The translations under genes were made by a program, and so were the position numbers. The notes under the pieces are model-generated. The model was not told the origin of the DNA. It worked only from the letters and a program-made list of their open reading frames with translations, and ran no database searches. 64,000 nt of DNA from Pelagibacterales bacterium SAG-MED01 (GTDB lineage: Bacteria; Pseudomonadota; Alphaproteobacteria; Pelagibacterales; Pelagibacteraceae). The DNA is taken from positions 53,501-117,500 of the forward strand of contig JACWCY010000001.1 in assembly GCA_014654455.1 (NCBI GenBank), read 5' to 3'. Below, piece by piece: positions 35,027 through 44,578 of this stretch; position 1 is the stretch's first letter, and each line of letters starts with the position of its first letter.

Positions 35027-36118
35027 ATGAAAATAAACTTAATAATTTTTATTTCTGAATTCAATTTAGGTGGAGCTGGAAATTCACTTTTTAAGTTGTG
35101 TAAAAATTTACCAAAAAAAAAATTTTCTATAACTGTATTATGTTTAAATAAATGTTTTTATAAATCAAAACTAAATGAACTTGGTATTAAGGTCTTTGAA
35201 ATAAGATCAGATAAAACTTTTTTTGCGATGCCAAAAATTAAAAAAATAGTTGAAAACTTGATCAAAAAAAAACAAAAAAATATTTTTTTATCGAATATTC
35301 ACTTTTCTAATGTTTTGTCTGTGCTATTTTTAAGATCTCTAAATATCAAAATAGTTCTTGTAGAAAGAACCCCATTTGAAGAATTATTTATTTACTATAA
35401 TTTTTTAGATTTTATTAAAAAAAATATCATAAAAATATTAATCAAATTTACATTTTATAAGGCTGATTTATGTATTTCAAACTCAAAATACATATCTGAA
35501 AAATATAATAAATTTTACAATTTAAAGTTTAAAACAATTCATGCTCCTTCTTTTAAAAAACTATATTTCAATAAACAAAAAAAATTAACTAAAAAAGAAA
35601 TATGTTTTGGAATAGTCAGTAGATTAAGTAGGGAAAAAAAGATTGAAGATGTAATTCAAGTATTTTCAAAAATTAATAAAAATATAATTTTAAAAATAGT
35701 TGGTGATGGTCCTGAAGAGAAGAAGTTAAAATACTTAACAAAAAGATTGAGACTAGAAAAAAAAATAAAATTCCTCGGTAGGCATGATCCAGATAAAATT
35801 AAATTTACCATGAAGAAATTTGATTATTTTATTAATAGCTCAGATTTTGAAGGATTTCCAAATAGTGTTGTAGAGGCATTGAGTGTAGGAATACCGGTAA
35901 TAGCGAAACAAAGCCATGGTGGTATAAATGACATGATCAAGAACAAAAACTATGGAATTATTTATAATAATTACTCAGAGTTAAAAACTATCATATGCAA
36001 TATAGTAGAAAAAAAATCATCCTTTAAATTAAATAAAAAAGATTTGTTTATTCATCTTAGCAATTTCAATGAAGAAAAAAGTGTTAGTAATTATCAAAAA
36101 TATTTAGAAAAAATTTAA
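35027..36118 (+). CDS. GT4-family glycosyltransferase
   Basis: A 363-aa GT-B enzyme: ISEFNLGGAGNSLFKLCKNL at the N-terminus, FGIVSRLSREKKIEDVIQVF, LKIVGDGPEEKKLKYL, FINSSDFEGFPNSVVEALSVGIPVIA with the EGxPxxxxEA donor motif. It is the only forward gene between two long reverse operons, with about 210 bases upstream of it (34817-35026) in which I see no palindrome or RNA. Its stop shares TTAA with the convergent epimerase gene. Confidence 0.86.
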   Translation: MKINLIIFISEFNLGGAGNSLFKLCKNLPKKKFSITVLCLNKCFYKSKLNELGIKVFEIRSDKTFFAMPKIKKIVENLIKKKQKNIFLSNIHFSNVLSVLFLRSLNIKIVLVERTPFEELFIYYNFLDFIKKNIIKILIKFTFYKADLCISNSKYISEKYNKFYNLKFKTIHAPSFKKLYFNKQKKLTKKEICFGIVSRLSREKKIEDVIQVFSKINKNIILKIVGDGPEEKKLKYLTKRLRLEKKIKFLGRHDPDKIKFTMKKFDYFINSSDFEGFPNSVVEALSVGIPVIAKQSHGGINDMIKNKNYGIIYNNYSELKTIICNIVEKKSSFKLNKKDLFIHLSNFNEEKSVSNYQKYLEKI

Positions 36119-37080
36119 TTATAAATTTTCCAATTACTTTTATACCAAGAACAGGTTTTATTAAGAGCTTTTTTAACATCAAAAAAATCTTTTTTATTTA
36201 TATAACCTTTTATTTTTTTGTTATTACCATGAGTTTTTTTAACATCTGCCAATTGAAACTTTCTTTTTTTTATATTAGGTTTTATAGAAAAGTTCATATC
36301 AATATATTTTAATATTGAAGTAATTTTAATAGGCTTATTAGAACAAATATTAAATACCTGGTGTTGTTTATCTATTTTTTTATTTAGCGTTTTATACATA
36401 ATTTCACAAACATCCTTAATGTAAGTAAAGTCTCTAGTATGGTTACCGAAATTATTTAAATAGAAAATTTTTTTCTTATTAAAGATTGACCCCAAGTACT
36501 GGTAAATAAGCATATCAGGCCTGCCCCATTCCCCAAAAACAGTAAAAAATCTAAATCCAATACATTTTGTATTAGAGTTTTTAAAAAAAGTTTCTACCAT
36601 TTCTTCATTATTTTTTTTTGTTAAACCGTAAATATTTTTTGGATTTATTTTATTTAACTCGTTTAAAGGAAATTTTTTACTATCCCCGTATACAGAACTA
36701 GAAGAAGCATAAAAAAATTTTTTAATATTATAATTTTTTATGCTCTCTAAAAGATTAAAAAAACCAAGTATATTACTATCAATATAGACTCTAGGATTTT
36801 CTAAAGAATACCTCACACCTGCTTGAGCTGCAAAATGAAAAACGGTATTAAAATTTTTTTTAAATATTTTTTCTACTTGATTTTTATTTTTTATGTCGAT
36901 CCTTGAAAAACTAAAGTTTTTAAATTTTTTTAATTCTTTTAGTCTTTTTTGTTTTATCTTTACCGGGTAATAATCGTTCAAATTATCGATCCCACAAATT
37001 TTATAATTAGTATTCTCTAAGAGATACTTTGAATAATTATAACCTATAAAACCTACCGCTCCTGTAATCAAAATTTTCAT
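36115..37080 (-). CDS. UDP-glucuronate 4-epimerase-like SDR
   Basis: A 321-aa SDR with LITGAVGFIGYNYSKYLL, the diagnostic DNLNDYYPVKIKQKRL, FHFAAQAGVRYSLENPRVYIDSN, YASSSSVYGDSK and catalytic YGLTKKNNEEM; GFRFFTVFGEWGRPDM follows. These are marks of the CapI/GAE group that interconverts UDP-GlcA and UDP-GalA (or their amino forms). It follows a UDP-sugar dehydrogenase gene in the same operon, which makes a uronic acid epimerase a natural step. Confidence 0.88.
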   Translation of the reverse strand: MKILITGAVGFIGYNYSKYLLENTNYKICGIDNLNDYYPVKIKQKRLKELKKFKNFSFSRIDIKNKNQVEKIFKKNFNTVFHFAAQAGVRYSLENPRVYIDSNILGFFNLLESIKNYNIKKFFYASSSSVYGDSKKFPLNELNKINPKNIYGLTKKNNEEMVETFFKNSNTKCIGFRFFTVFGEWGRPDMLIYQYLGSIFNKKKIFYLNNFGNHTRDFTYIKDVCEIMYKTLNKKIDKQHQVFNICSNKPIKITSILKYIDMNFSIKPNIKKRKFQLADVKKTHGNNKKIKGYINKKDFFDVKKALNKTCSWYKSNWKIYN

Positions 37081-37113
37081 AAATTAATTTTATTTATATA
37101 TTTTAAAGATGAT

Positions 37114-38343
37114 TTACTCATAATATTCAAATGGATCCATTATTTTTAATTTATTTTTTTTATTATTCAGTATTTTATATTGAGTTTTAAAATGGTCATT
37201 TTTAGACAAAAATAGAATAAGATCGTAATTATTATTAATATTAATTTTAGCTAAAGAGTTAAATTTTTTTTTTGCTTCATTGTTAATGAATGGATCATAA
37301 ATATCGACAATACCAGATTTTTTTTTTAATGTTTCATATATTTTTAAATTGATAGAATTTCTTAAATCTGCAATACCCGCTTTGTAAGACAATCCGATTA
37401 TCAAAATATTAGTTTTTTTTAATTTTTTTTTTTTTCTTTTTAAGAAACTTTTTATTTCATTAATCACAAATTTATCCATAAAATCATTAGTTTTTCTACC
37501 TGCTAAAGTAACAATTGTTTTTAAATTATTTTGTTTAGCTATAGATGCTAAATAATATGGATCAACTGGCAAACAATGACCACCTACTAATCCGGGGTGA
37601 AAATTTAAAAAATTCCATTTAGTTTTTGCAAGCTTTAAAACTTCTTTAAAATTTATTTTAAGCTTTCTACAAATTAGTAAAAATTCATTCATTAATGCTA
37701 TATTTAAATCCCTTTGAATATTTTCAATAACTTTTGCAGTTTCAGCAGCAGTTATATCATTTGAAAAAGCAATTTTTTTGCATACAGTTTTATAAACACT
37801 TGAAACCTTTGTTAAAATTTTTTTATTATTTGTATTAATTGATACAATTTTGTTTATGTTATCAATTGTATTTACTTTGTCTCCTGGGTTTACTCTTTCT
37901 GGACTATAACCAATATAAAAATCTCTATTGATTTTTAATTTAGTTTTTTTTTGTAAATAGTTCATATATTGAAATGTTAGACCTGGATAAATTGTTGATT
38001 CTATAAATAAAATATCACCTTTTTTTAATATTTTAGAAACCAGCTCAATTGCTAAATTTAAATTTCTTAAGTCAGGTTTTTTATTTTCAAAAATTGGTGT
38101 AGGTACACATAATATAAAAAAATTACATTTTTTTATATCTTGTAAATTGTTTGTAAAATTTATTTTTTTATTTTTAAAATCTTTAAATGAGAATTCTTTA
38201 TTGGTATCGATTTTGTTATTTAAATTTTCTACTCTTTTTTTATTTGTATCAAACCCAACACACTCATATCTTTTTGAAATATTTAAAATTAGTGGCAAAC
38301 CAACATAACCAAGTCCAATAATACAAATTTTAGTTTTGCTCAT
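37114..38343 (-). CDS. UDP-N-acetylhexosamine/UDP-sugar 6-dehydrogenase (WbpO/TviB-type)
   Basis: A 409-aa nucleotide-sugar dehydrogenase with CIIGLGYVGLPLILNIS, ILCVPTPIFENKKPDL, IESTIYPGLT, YSPERVNPGD, ETAKVIENIQRDLNIALMNE and GLVGGHCLPVDPYYL, where the Cys is the catalytic thioester residue. It oxidises C6 of a UDP-sugar to a uronic acid with two NAD+. The PERVNPGD form is typical of the HexNAc enzymes (WbpA/WbpO/TviB). It works with the epimerase 33 bases downstream. Confidence 0.88.
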   Translation of the reverse strand: MSKTKICIIGLGYVGLPLILNISKRYECVGFDTNKKRVENLNNKIDTNKEFSFKDFKNKKINFTNNLQDIKKCNFFILCVPTPIFENKKPDLRNLNLAIELVSKILKKGDILFIESTIYPGLTFQYMNYLQKKTKLKINRDFYIGYSPERVNPGDKVNTIDNINKIVSINTNNKKILTKVSSVYKTVCKKIAFSNDITAAETAKVIENIQRDLNIALMNEFLLICRKLKINFKEVLKLAKTKWNFLNFHPGLVGGHCLPVDPYYLASIAKQNNLKTIVTLAGRKTNDFMDKFVINEIKSFLKRKKKKLKKTNILIIGLSYKAGIADLRNSINLKIYETLKKKSGIVDIYDPFINNEAKKKFNSLAKININNNYDLILFLSKNDHFKTQYKILNNKKNKLKIMDPFEYYE

Positions 38344-38389
38344 TATATTTTATTTTAAATTAAAAAACTTATACTTATAAATGCTAAAC

Positions 38390-39328
38390 TCATTTGTCAA
38401 AGTTATAAATTTCTCTTATTTTTTTTTCCCGATTATTTTCTAAATCTATTAACTTACAATCTTTTATCTCAGTTAATTTTTTTTCACCTACTAAATAATT
38501 TAGATTACCTTTCGGATCTCTACTTTCAGTGAAATTAGCCATTACGTGATTATTTATATTTTCTGTAGTTAAATTCTGAAAATAAGTTTCTTTACTATAC
38601 TCATTAGATACGAAAAATGCGTTATTTTTAAATAAATTAGTGCCTAAAAAATAAAAATCTTTTTTTTCCATTAAATCAATTAAAGCCATTAGAGACATTC
38701 CAAAACATAAACTTGAATAATGATACTCTTTTCTATTGAAATTATTAATATTTGGAACACTTACTTTAAATTTGCTACCAAATATAGGATTGAATTCTAA
38801 CACTGCGATTTTTGAAAATTTTTTTGGCAATTTATCTAAAACCCAGTAATCAATACCATCTATATCTAAACTAAATAGATCTAAATTTGAAAAAATTTTT
38901 TTATTTTCAACAACATCATTAATATTATTAGTATCAATATTTTTTTTTATAATCTTTAATTCACCTCTCCATAATTTTATATTTTTTTTTACCTTTTTTT
39001 CAAAGTTTTCAATACAATCGATTATTGTGCCTTTAGGAGAACATCTATCAAAAATAAATCTGGTATTCGCTTCAGAATAATCACCTACCCCAATCTCAAG
39101 AAATTTAGGTTTTTCAATGTTCAATTTAAATAATAAATAATCTAATATTCCATCTTCACCATTTTGAGAAAAAACTTTAAAATCCACATCATTTAAACTT
39201 TTAACATTTTTGTAATTTTTTCTCATATTTAAGATATGAGATTGACCAATCATAAATAACTTTCGATTTTGATAATCTTTAAAAAAAAAGCGATATAAAA
39301 AAATTTTTATTATTTTGATACTAAACAT
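38390..39328 (-). CDS. FkbM-like SAM-dependent methyltransferase-fold protein
   Basis: A 312-aa protein. FSQNGEDGILDYLLF, FLEIGVGDYSEANTRFIFD and DLFSLDIDGIDYWVLDKL give an FkbM-like Rossmann fold, with the D-x-D-G-x-D-Y segment in place of the usual acceptor motif. Such proteins are common in marine bacterial surface-glycan loci; the substrate is unknown. Its start overlaps the ABC flippase gene by 8 bases. Confidence 0.65.
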   Translation of the reverse strand: MFSIKIIKIFLYRFFFKDYQNRKLFMIGQSHILNMRKNYKNVKSLNDVDFKVFSQNGEDGILDYLLFKLNIEKPKFLEIGVGDYSEANTRFIFDRCSPKGTIIDCIENFEKKVKKNIKLWRGELKIIKKNIDTNNINDVVENKKIFSNLDLFSLDIDGIDYWVLDKLPKKFSKIAVLEFNPIFGSKFKVSVPNINNFNRKEYHYSSLCFGMSLMALIDLMEKKDFYFLGTNLFKNNAFFVSNEYSKETYFQNLTTENINNHVMANFTESRDPKGNLNYLVGEKKLTEIKDCKLIDLENNREKKIREIYNFDK

Positions 39329-41084
39329 TATAATTATTTTTTTTTAATAACTCTTTATAAGTGATATTTGATTCAATCTTTCCATTTTTTAAAATATAAA
39401 TTTTATCACAATTAGCTAATGCATTTGTTCTATGTGATACAATAATGATTGTTTTGTCTCCTTTTAAATTATTCATCTCATCTATTATTTTTTTTTCATT
39501 ATTTAAATCTAATGAACTTGTAGCCTCATCTAACACTAGAATATCTGGATTGGTGTATAATGCTCTTGCAATACCAATTCTTTGTTTTTGACCACCAGAA
39601 ATTCTAGATCCAACATTTCCTACTGTTGTCATTTCTTTGTCTGGCAAATCATTAATAAATTCTTCTAGTTGAGCTTTTTTTATAGATAATTTTAAATTAT
39701 CCTCTTTGATTTCTTCATCAGATAGACCAAAGCAAATATTTGTTTTAATTGTATCATCAATTAAATATATATCTTGAGAAATATAGCCTATTTTTTTTTG
39801 CCAACTTTTTAAGTTTTTTGAAATATTGATACCATCAGATGCGATTGTTCCTTTGTTTGGTGTTAATAGTCCTAAAATTAAATTTATTAATGTGCTTTTT
39901 CCTTCGCCAGAAGAGCCTATTATTCCAATAGTTTCACCTTTGTTAATAACTAAAGACAAATCATTTATTACATTTTTTTTGTTATAGCCAAAACTCAAAT
40001 CATTAATTTCAATATTTTTTTTGAAAGAAATTTTTTTGACATCTAATTGATCATCATTTAATTTTTTTTCTAATTTCTTTTCTTCTCTAAAAGCTTTAAC
40101 AATACTGTCAAATTGAGGTTGCATATATCTAATAGTTCCCATTGATTGTGTTATAACTCCAAATGCAGGGATGAATCTTGCACCAGCGGCAACTAATAAA
40201 GAAATTATTGGGATTATCATATCATCAGGTTTGTCCAAAAAAATTAAAAATACTGAGATGCTAATAATAGAAGTAACTGCAAGCATTTCATAAACTATTT
40301 TTGGCAAAGCGGTTACAAAACCGGTTATAAAAGTAAGATGTTCTACAGAAAAATTTACTTTATTAAAAGAATTTAAAAAAAAATTTTCTTTATTTAAAAC
40401 TTTAACCTCTTTAATTGAATGAAATGTTTGTGAAACAATTTTATATTTTTTGGCTTGTTTCTCTCTTAGTATACGCGCTCTAAACTTTAATATTTTTTTA
40501 TAAAAAAAATAAAATATTGTTGCTGCAATAAATAATAAAAAAAAAGATAAGGAATAAATTATAGGATCTATAATAATCAATGATCCAAAAATAATAATTA
40601 CCAATATAATTTCTCTTATATATGTGATTTTTGCTAAAAAATATCTGTAGGCATAAGCTATATCTGATTCAAATCCTCTTATCATTTCTGATGGATTTGA
40701 TTTTAAAAAAAAAGTAAAATCGGATTTAATGTAATAATTATATAATTTTTTTGCTCCATTAATTTTAAAAATTTTCATAATTTCTAATTGAAGATAAGTA
40801 ACCCAAGTAATAACCAAATTCTTAATCATAAATACTGAAAGAAAAATAAAACCAGAAATGAGGATAATTTTTTTTCTATTAATCTCAAAATTAATTTCAA
40901 AATTTAAAAATTCAGATACTTTAACTACTGATGCCTCTGTGTTAATTATTGCCAATGCAAACATAGGCACCAAACCAATGCCTAACATTTCCAAAAAAAG
41001 AACTACAATTGAACTTAAAAATAAAAAGTAAACTTTAGATAAGCCACTACCTGCAACTAATAATTTATATTTTTCCGGCACCAT
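39321..41084 (-). CDS. ABC-type flippase/exporter, PglK/MsbA-like half-transporter
   Basis: A 587-aa protein with an N-terminal six-helix domain (residues 1-320) and a C-terminal ATPase: Walker A GSSGEGKSTLI, Q-loop IGYISQDIYL, signature RISGGQKQRIGIARALY, Walker B ILVLDEATSSLD and the His switch IVSHRT. It works as a homodimer and by type would flip a lipid-linked oligosaccharide. It is the first gene of its operon, with the palindromic operator 89 bases upstream. No Wzx-type flippase was seen in the window, so this may be the main flippase. Confidence 0.88.
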   Translation of the reverse strand: MVPEKYKLLVAGSGLSKVYFLFLSSIVVLFLEMLGIGLVPMFALAIINTEASVVKVSEFLNFEINFEINRKKIILISGFIFLSVFMIKNLVITWVTYLQLEIMKIFKINGAKKLYNYYIKSDFTFFLKSNPSEMIRGFESDIAYAYRYFLAKITYIREIILVIIIFGSLIIIDPIIYSLSFFLLFIAATIFYFFYKKILKFRARILREKQAKKYKIVSQTFHSIKEVKVLNKENFFLNSFNKVNFSVEHLTFITGFVTALPKIVYEMLAVTSIISISVFLIFLDKPDDMIIPIISLLVAAGARFIPAFGVITQSMGTIRYMQPQFDSIVKAFREEKKLEKKLNDDQLDVKKISFKKNIEINDLSFGYNKKNVINDLSLVINKGETIGIIGSSGEGKSTLINLILGLLTPNKGTIASDGINISKNLKSWQKKIGYISQDIYLIDDTIKTNICFGLSDEEIKEDNLKLSIKKAQLEEFINDLPDKEMTTVGNVGSRISGGQKQRIGIARALYTNPDILVLDEATSSLDLNNEKKIIDEMNNLKGDKTIIIVSHRTNALANCDKIYILKNGKIESNITYKELLKKNNYNV

Positions 41085-41165
41085 CTATTTTACTTTTTTG
41101 CACTTAGTTTGCTGATATATTTCTCAAAGTTAATATTACTTTTTTTTCTAATTTTATAAATGTGT

Positions 41166-41223
41166 ATCATATTGTTCAATAATTGAACATAAACATTGTG
41201 CTTAAAATAAGTCAATGTATACT
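41166..41223. promoter_or_regulatory. Operator site 1 (TGTTCAATAATTGAACA) in divergent promoter region
   Basis: The perfect 17-bp palindrome lies at 41173-41189 in the 173-base gap between the ABC flippase (reverse) and the aminotransferase (forward). On the reverse strand it is followed directly by TATGAT (41171-41166), a -10-like box. A forward promoter with TTGTGC (41196-41201), 16 bases and TATACT (41218-41223) lies next to it. The same palindrome recurs at 55528 and 63607. Confidence 0.7.
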
Positions 41224-41257
41224 TAATATTTAAATAATTTAATAATTATAAAAAAAG

Positions 41258-42436
41258 ATGAATAAACATAATTTTATACAATATGGCAAACCTTACTACG
41301 GTTCTGAAGAAGATAAACAAGTTAAAAAAGTTTTAAATAGTAACTGGATTGGAACAGGTCCTATTTCTCAAAAATTTGAAAAAAATTTTTCTGAATACAA
41401 AAAGGTTAACTATGCAAAATCTTTAAACTCATGTACTGCAGCTTTACATTTATCTCTTTTGCTTTTAAATTTAAAAAAAAATGATGAAGTAATAACTACT
41501 CCTTTAACTTTTGCTGCAACAATAAATTCAATAATTTTAGCTGGAGGTAAACCAGTGTTGGTAGATATTAGAAACGATACGTATAATATTGATGAAAAAA
41601 AAATAGAAAAAAAAATAACAAGAAAGACAAAAGCGATTTTACTTGTCCATTTTGGTGGTATCCCTTGTGATATGGATCCAATAATAAAAATAGCAAATAA
41701 ATATAATCTCAAAATAATTGAAGATTGTGCCCACGCAATTGAATCAAAATATAAAAATAAAAATACTGGATCGTTTGGATTTACTGGTTGTTTTAGTTTT
41801 TATGCAAATAAAAACATCACAACTGGTGAGGGTGGTATGCTTATATGTAAAGATAAAAATATCGCAAAAAAAATTGAAATAATGAGATTGCATGGGTTGA
41901 GTAGAGATGCTTGGAAAAGATATATGCCTCAAGAAAAAATTCCAAAAGCAGGTTTAGTCTGGGATCATTACGATATAAAATATGTGGGATTAAAATATAA
42001 TATGATAGATATTAATGCAGCTTTAGGAATATCTCAATTAAAAAAAATTACATCTATGCTTAAAGAAAGAAACAAATTAGTAAAAGAATATAATAAACAT
42101 TTAAAACATCTTCCTGTTTTTTTTCAAAATACAAATTCCTATAAATTTAAAAATGCACATCATTTATTTACTATAGTATTAGATAAAAAAAGAACGAAAA
42201 AAAAAAGAGATTATCTACTAAGATATTTAAATGAAGAAGGTATTGGTGTTGGTGTAAATTATAGATCAGTTACCTCAATGTCATGTTATAAAAAATTATT
42301 CAAATGGAATAATCAAACATGTAAAAATGCAAATTATATTGGTAATAATATACTTAGTTTGCCGCTTTATCCTGGATTAAAGAAAAAAGAGCAACAATAT
42401 ATAATAAAAAAATTAAAAAAATTTTTTGATAATTAA
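41258..42436 (+). CDS. DegT/DnrJ/EryC1-family sugar aminotransferase
   Basis: A 392-aa PLP enzyme with IIEDCAHAIESKY (Asp for the PLP ring) and FYANKNITTGEGGM, where Lys185 forms the Schiff base, so this is a true aminotransferase, unlike the His form at 6219. Opening YGKPYYGSEEDKQVKKVL and SNSCTAALHL-type phosphate loop are typical. It would put an amino group on a 4-keto-6-deoxy UDP/GDP-sugar, an early step to bacillosamine- or nonulosonate-type sugars. It is followed by an SpsF-like cytidylyltransferase. Confidence 0.86.
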   Translation: MNKHNFIQYGKPYYGSEEDKQVKKVLNSNWIGTGPISQKFEKNFSEYKKVNYAKSLNSCTAALHLSLLLLNLKKNDEVITTPLTFAATINSIILAGGKPVLVDIRNDTYNIDEKKIEKKITRKTKAILLVHFGGIPCDMDPIIKIANKYNLKIIEDCAHAIESKYKNKNTGSFGFTGCFSFYANKNITTGEGGMLICKDKNIAKKIEIMRLHGLSRDAWKRYMPQEKIPKAGLVWDHYDIKYVGLKYNMIDINAALGISQLKKITSMLKERNKLVKEYNKHLKHLPVFFQNTNSYKFKNAHHLFTIVLDKKRTKKKRDYLLRYLNEEGIGVGVNYRSVTSMSCYKKLFKWNNQTCKNANYIGNNILSLPLYPGLKKKEQQYIIKKLKKFFDN

Positions 42437-42460
42437 TTTTATAAACCTATAAAAACAAAA

Positions 42461-43216
42461 ATGAATAAAAAAGTTGGATGCATAATAGAAGCTAGAACTA
42501 ATTCTAAAAGATTGCCTAACAAAGTTTTGCTACCAGTGTTGAACAAACCAATTTTATACTGGCTAATTAAAAGAATAAAAAAAATAAAAAAAATTAAACA
42601 AATAGTATTAGCAACAACAATAAACAAAAATGATGATATTCTCGTTAAATTTGCAAAAAAAAATAAAATCAAATTTTTTAGAGGTAGTGAAAGTAACGTT
42701 GTGGGTAGAGTATGTGGTGCTGCAGAAAAATTTAAAATCAAAACTATTGTTGAAATAACTGGGGATTGTCCTGTAATTGATATAAATATAATAAATCAAT
42801 TATTAGATATTTTTGAAAAAAATTCGACTGAATATGTGAATAATTGTAATTACAGAAGCTATCCTGATGGGATGGATGTTCAAATTTTTAATGCAAAATC
42901 TTTAAAAAAAACTTTGAGAAATGCCAGAGACGCTAAAGAATTAGAACATGTGGGACTTCATCTAATTAGAAATCCTCAAAAATTTAAAACTATAAATGTA
43001 ATAGCTCCAAAAATTAATTATTTTCCTTCTCTTGGTCTAACACTTGATGAAAAAAAGGATTATATTTTATTAAAAAAAATTATTGAACACTTCGGTATAA
43101 AGAACCCCTATTTTACTTGTGAAGAAATAATTGATCTATTGAATAAGAAGAAAAAATGGAAAAAAATTAACAATAAAGTTAAAAGAATAGGATCTAACAT
43201 TTATAAAAATAGGTGA
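42461..43216 (+). CDS. SpsF/CMP-nonulosonate cytidylyltransferase-like protein
   Basis: A 251-aa nucleotidyltransferase fold: GCIIEARTNSKRLPNKVLLPV (the RxxSxRLPxK CTP motif with N for S), ITGDCPVID and CNYRSYPDGMDVQIF. These match the SpsF/NeuA-like family that activates acidic sugars with CTP. It is a paralogue of the gene at 62871. A decayed gene remnant overlaps its stop. The exact substrate is unknown. Confidence 0.8.
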   Translation: MNKKVGCIIEARTNSKRLPNKVLLPVLNKPILYWLIKRIKKIKKIKQIVLATTINKNDDILVKFAKKNKIKFFRGSESNVVGRVCGAAEKFKIKTIVEITGDCPVIDINIINQLLDIFEKNSTEYVNNCNYRSYPDGMDVQIFNAKSLKKTLRNARDAKELEHVGLHLIRNPQKFKTINVIAPKINYFPSLGLTLDEKKDYILLKKIIEHFGIKNPYFTCEEIIDLLNKKKKWKKINNKVKRIGSNIYKNR

Positions 43217-43290
43217 TATTAATAGTTTACCACGATGCAGGTGGTGCTGACATTGTAAGTAATTATATAAAAAACAATTTAATATTATGA
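43213..43290 (+). pseudogene. Remnant of a gene (N-terminal fragment, 25 codons)
   Basis: GTG at 43213, overlapping the TGA of the SpsF-like gene, opens MILIVYHDAGGADIVSNYIKNN and then meets TGA at 43288. The fragment reads like the first strand-helix of a Rossmann or GT-B protein; from memory, proteins starting with a HDAGGAE-type motif occur in nonulosonate clusters. A second 29-codon frame (ATG 43287, MRISDNDKYPSFFKIYNT...) overlaps it. I read the two as leftovers of a deleted gene; they are also at a change of gene direction, where recombination scars are expected. Confidence 0.45.
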
Positions 43291-43372
43291 GAATTTCGGA
43301 TAACGATAAATATCCATCATTTTTCAAGATATATAATACAAAATATATATTGAAAATTTTTAAAATCCAAAA

Positions 43373-44545
43373 CTAAAAGTATTCTTTTTTGATTATATCT
43401 ATAATTTGTTCGTTTCCAGAATTTTTATTTTTTGGCAAATATTTTTTTAAAAAATAATTGTAATATTTAAATCTTGATCTCAAATCTTTCATTAATTTTG
43501 TTTTACTAAATTTAAATTCCTCAGATATGTTAATTTCTTTAAGTTTTAAATATTTATTGTAATGATCAGTTTTATAATTAATCTTTTCAAATAAATTACT
43601 TTTTAAATTTATAATAGGCTTTTTATTCATTATCGCATAGAGGATAGTGCTAGAGTCATAAAAAACTACTAAAAAAGCTTCATGTATATATTTTTGAACA
43701 TTTCTATTTACGATTTTAAATTTTTTAAATCTAAATTTTGCTTTCTTAAACGAGTACTTGGGAGAAATTGATATTATAATTTTTTTTTTAAATGAATTTC
43801 TTAATTTTAAAAGAAAATTATTTAAGTTTTTATAATGTACTTTTAAATCTTGTTCCTTGAATTTTCCAGTTATCTCAGATACGTCTTCATAATTTGGTGG
43901 TAGTTCTAATAAAAGTATATGTTTTTGTTTTGGTTTTTTTATGTTTATTTTTTCTTCATAGTGCAGGCTATTAACTAACTTAAAGCTTTTTACGTACGAA
44001 AATTTTTTTTTAAAAGAACTAGAATTTATATCATTATAAAGTTTAGCATTACTAATAAATCTAATATCTATTTGTGAAAATAACTTAATCATAACAAAAA
44101 GATTATGTAACAGGTGAGGAATTGTTCTAATAAATAAATTATTTATTCTATGGCCAATCTTTCCTTGATAATAATATGGACTTGGTTGGATATGACCTAA
44201 ATGTGTAATCATGATTTGAGGAATTTTTTTTCTGGCTATAAAATAGAATAAAGCAAAGTATCTTAGCCTTCTTGATACACCATTTATAATCAAACAATCT
44301 TTATTTTTTATAAATTCATCAAAATGAGATAAACTTTTGGGGTCAAATAATTTCAGGTTTTTGAAAAAATTTGATTTTTTAAATTTTGGTGCATTACCTT
44401 TAAATATTATTTCTAGACGATCAGTATTAACTATATAAAATTCTTTAAATTCTCTATTTAAATCATGTAATATTTTTCCATAACTAGATGGAACAGTGTT
44501 CAGATCTCTAAAAGAAAATAAAAATAAAATCTTTGTTTTTTTCAT
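43373..44545 (-). CDS. Hypothetical surface-glycan protein
   Basis: A 390-aa soluble protein of no recognised family. The N-terminus (KILFLFSFRDLNTVPSSYGKIL) and the middle part HILLLELPPNYEDVSEITGKF, then ISISPKYSFKKAKF and AFLVVFYDSSTILYAIMNKKPIINLKS, suggest a two-domain GT-B-like fold: the last stretch is the usual donor-side 'time-and-again' segment of polysaccharide proteins. A glycosyl or glycerol-phosphate transferase is a guess only. It follows the DUF6580 gene in a two-gene reverse unit. Confidence 0.5.
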   Translation of the reverse strand: MKKTKILFLFSFRDLNTVPSSYGKILHDLNREFKEFYIVNTDRLEIIFKGNAPKFKKSNFFKNLKLFDPKSLSHFDEFIKNKDCLIINGVSRRLRYFALFYFIARKKIPQIMITHLGHIQPSPYYYQGKIGHRINNLFIRTIPHLLHNLFVMIKLFSQIDIRFISNAKLYNDINSSSFKKKFSYVKSFKLVNSLHYEEKINIKKPKQKHILLLELPPNYEDVSEITGKFKEQDLKVHYKNLNNFLLKLRNSFKKKIIISISPKYSFKKAKFRFKKFKIVNRNVQKYIHEAFLVVFYDSSTILYAIMNKKPIINLKSNLFEKINYKTDHYNKYLKLKEINISEEFKFSKTKLMKDLRSRFKYYNYFLKKYLPKNKNSGNEQIIDIIKKEYF

Positions 44546-44578
44546 TTAGATATTTATTTAAAATATGTCTTTACGATA

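Noticed and set aside
42439-42799. Reverse ORFs opposite the SpsF-like gene (42439-42741, 42608-42799)
   Set aside because: They overlap a gene with clear cytidylyltransferase motifs; the products are hydrophobic low-complexity strings.
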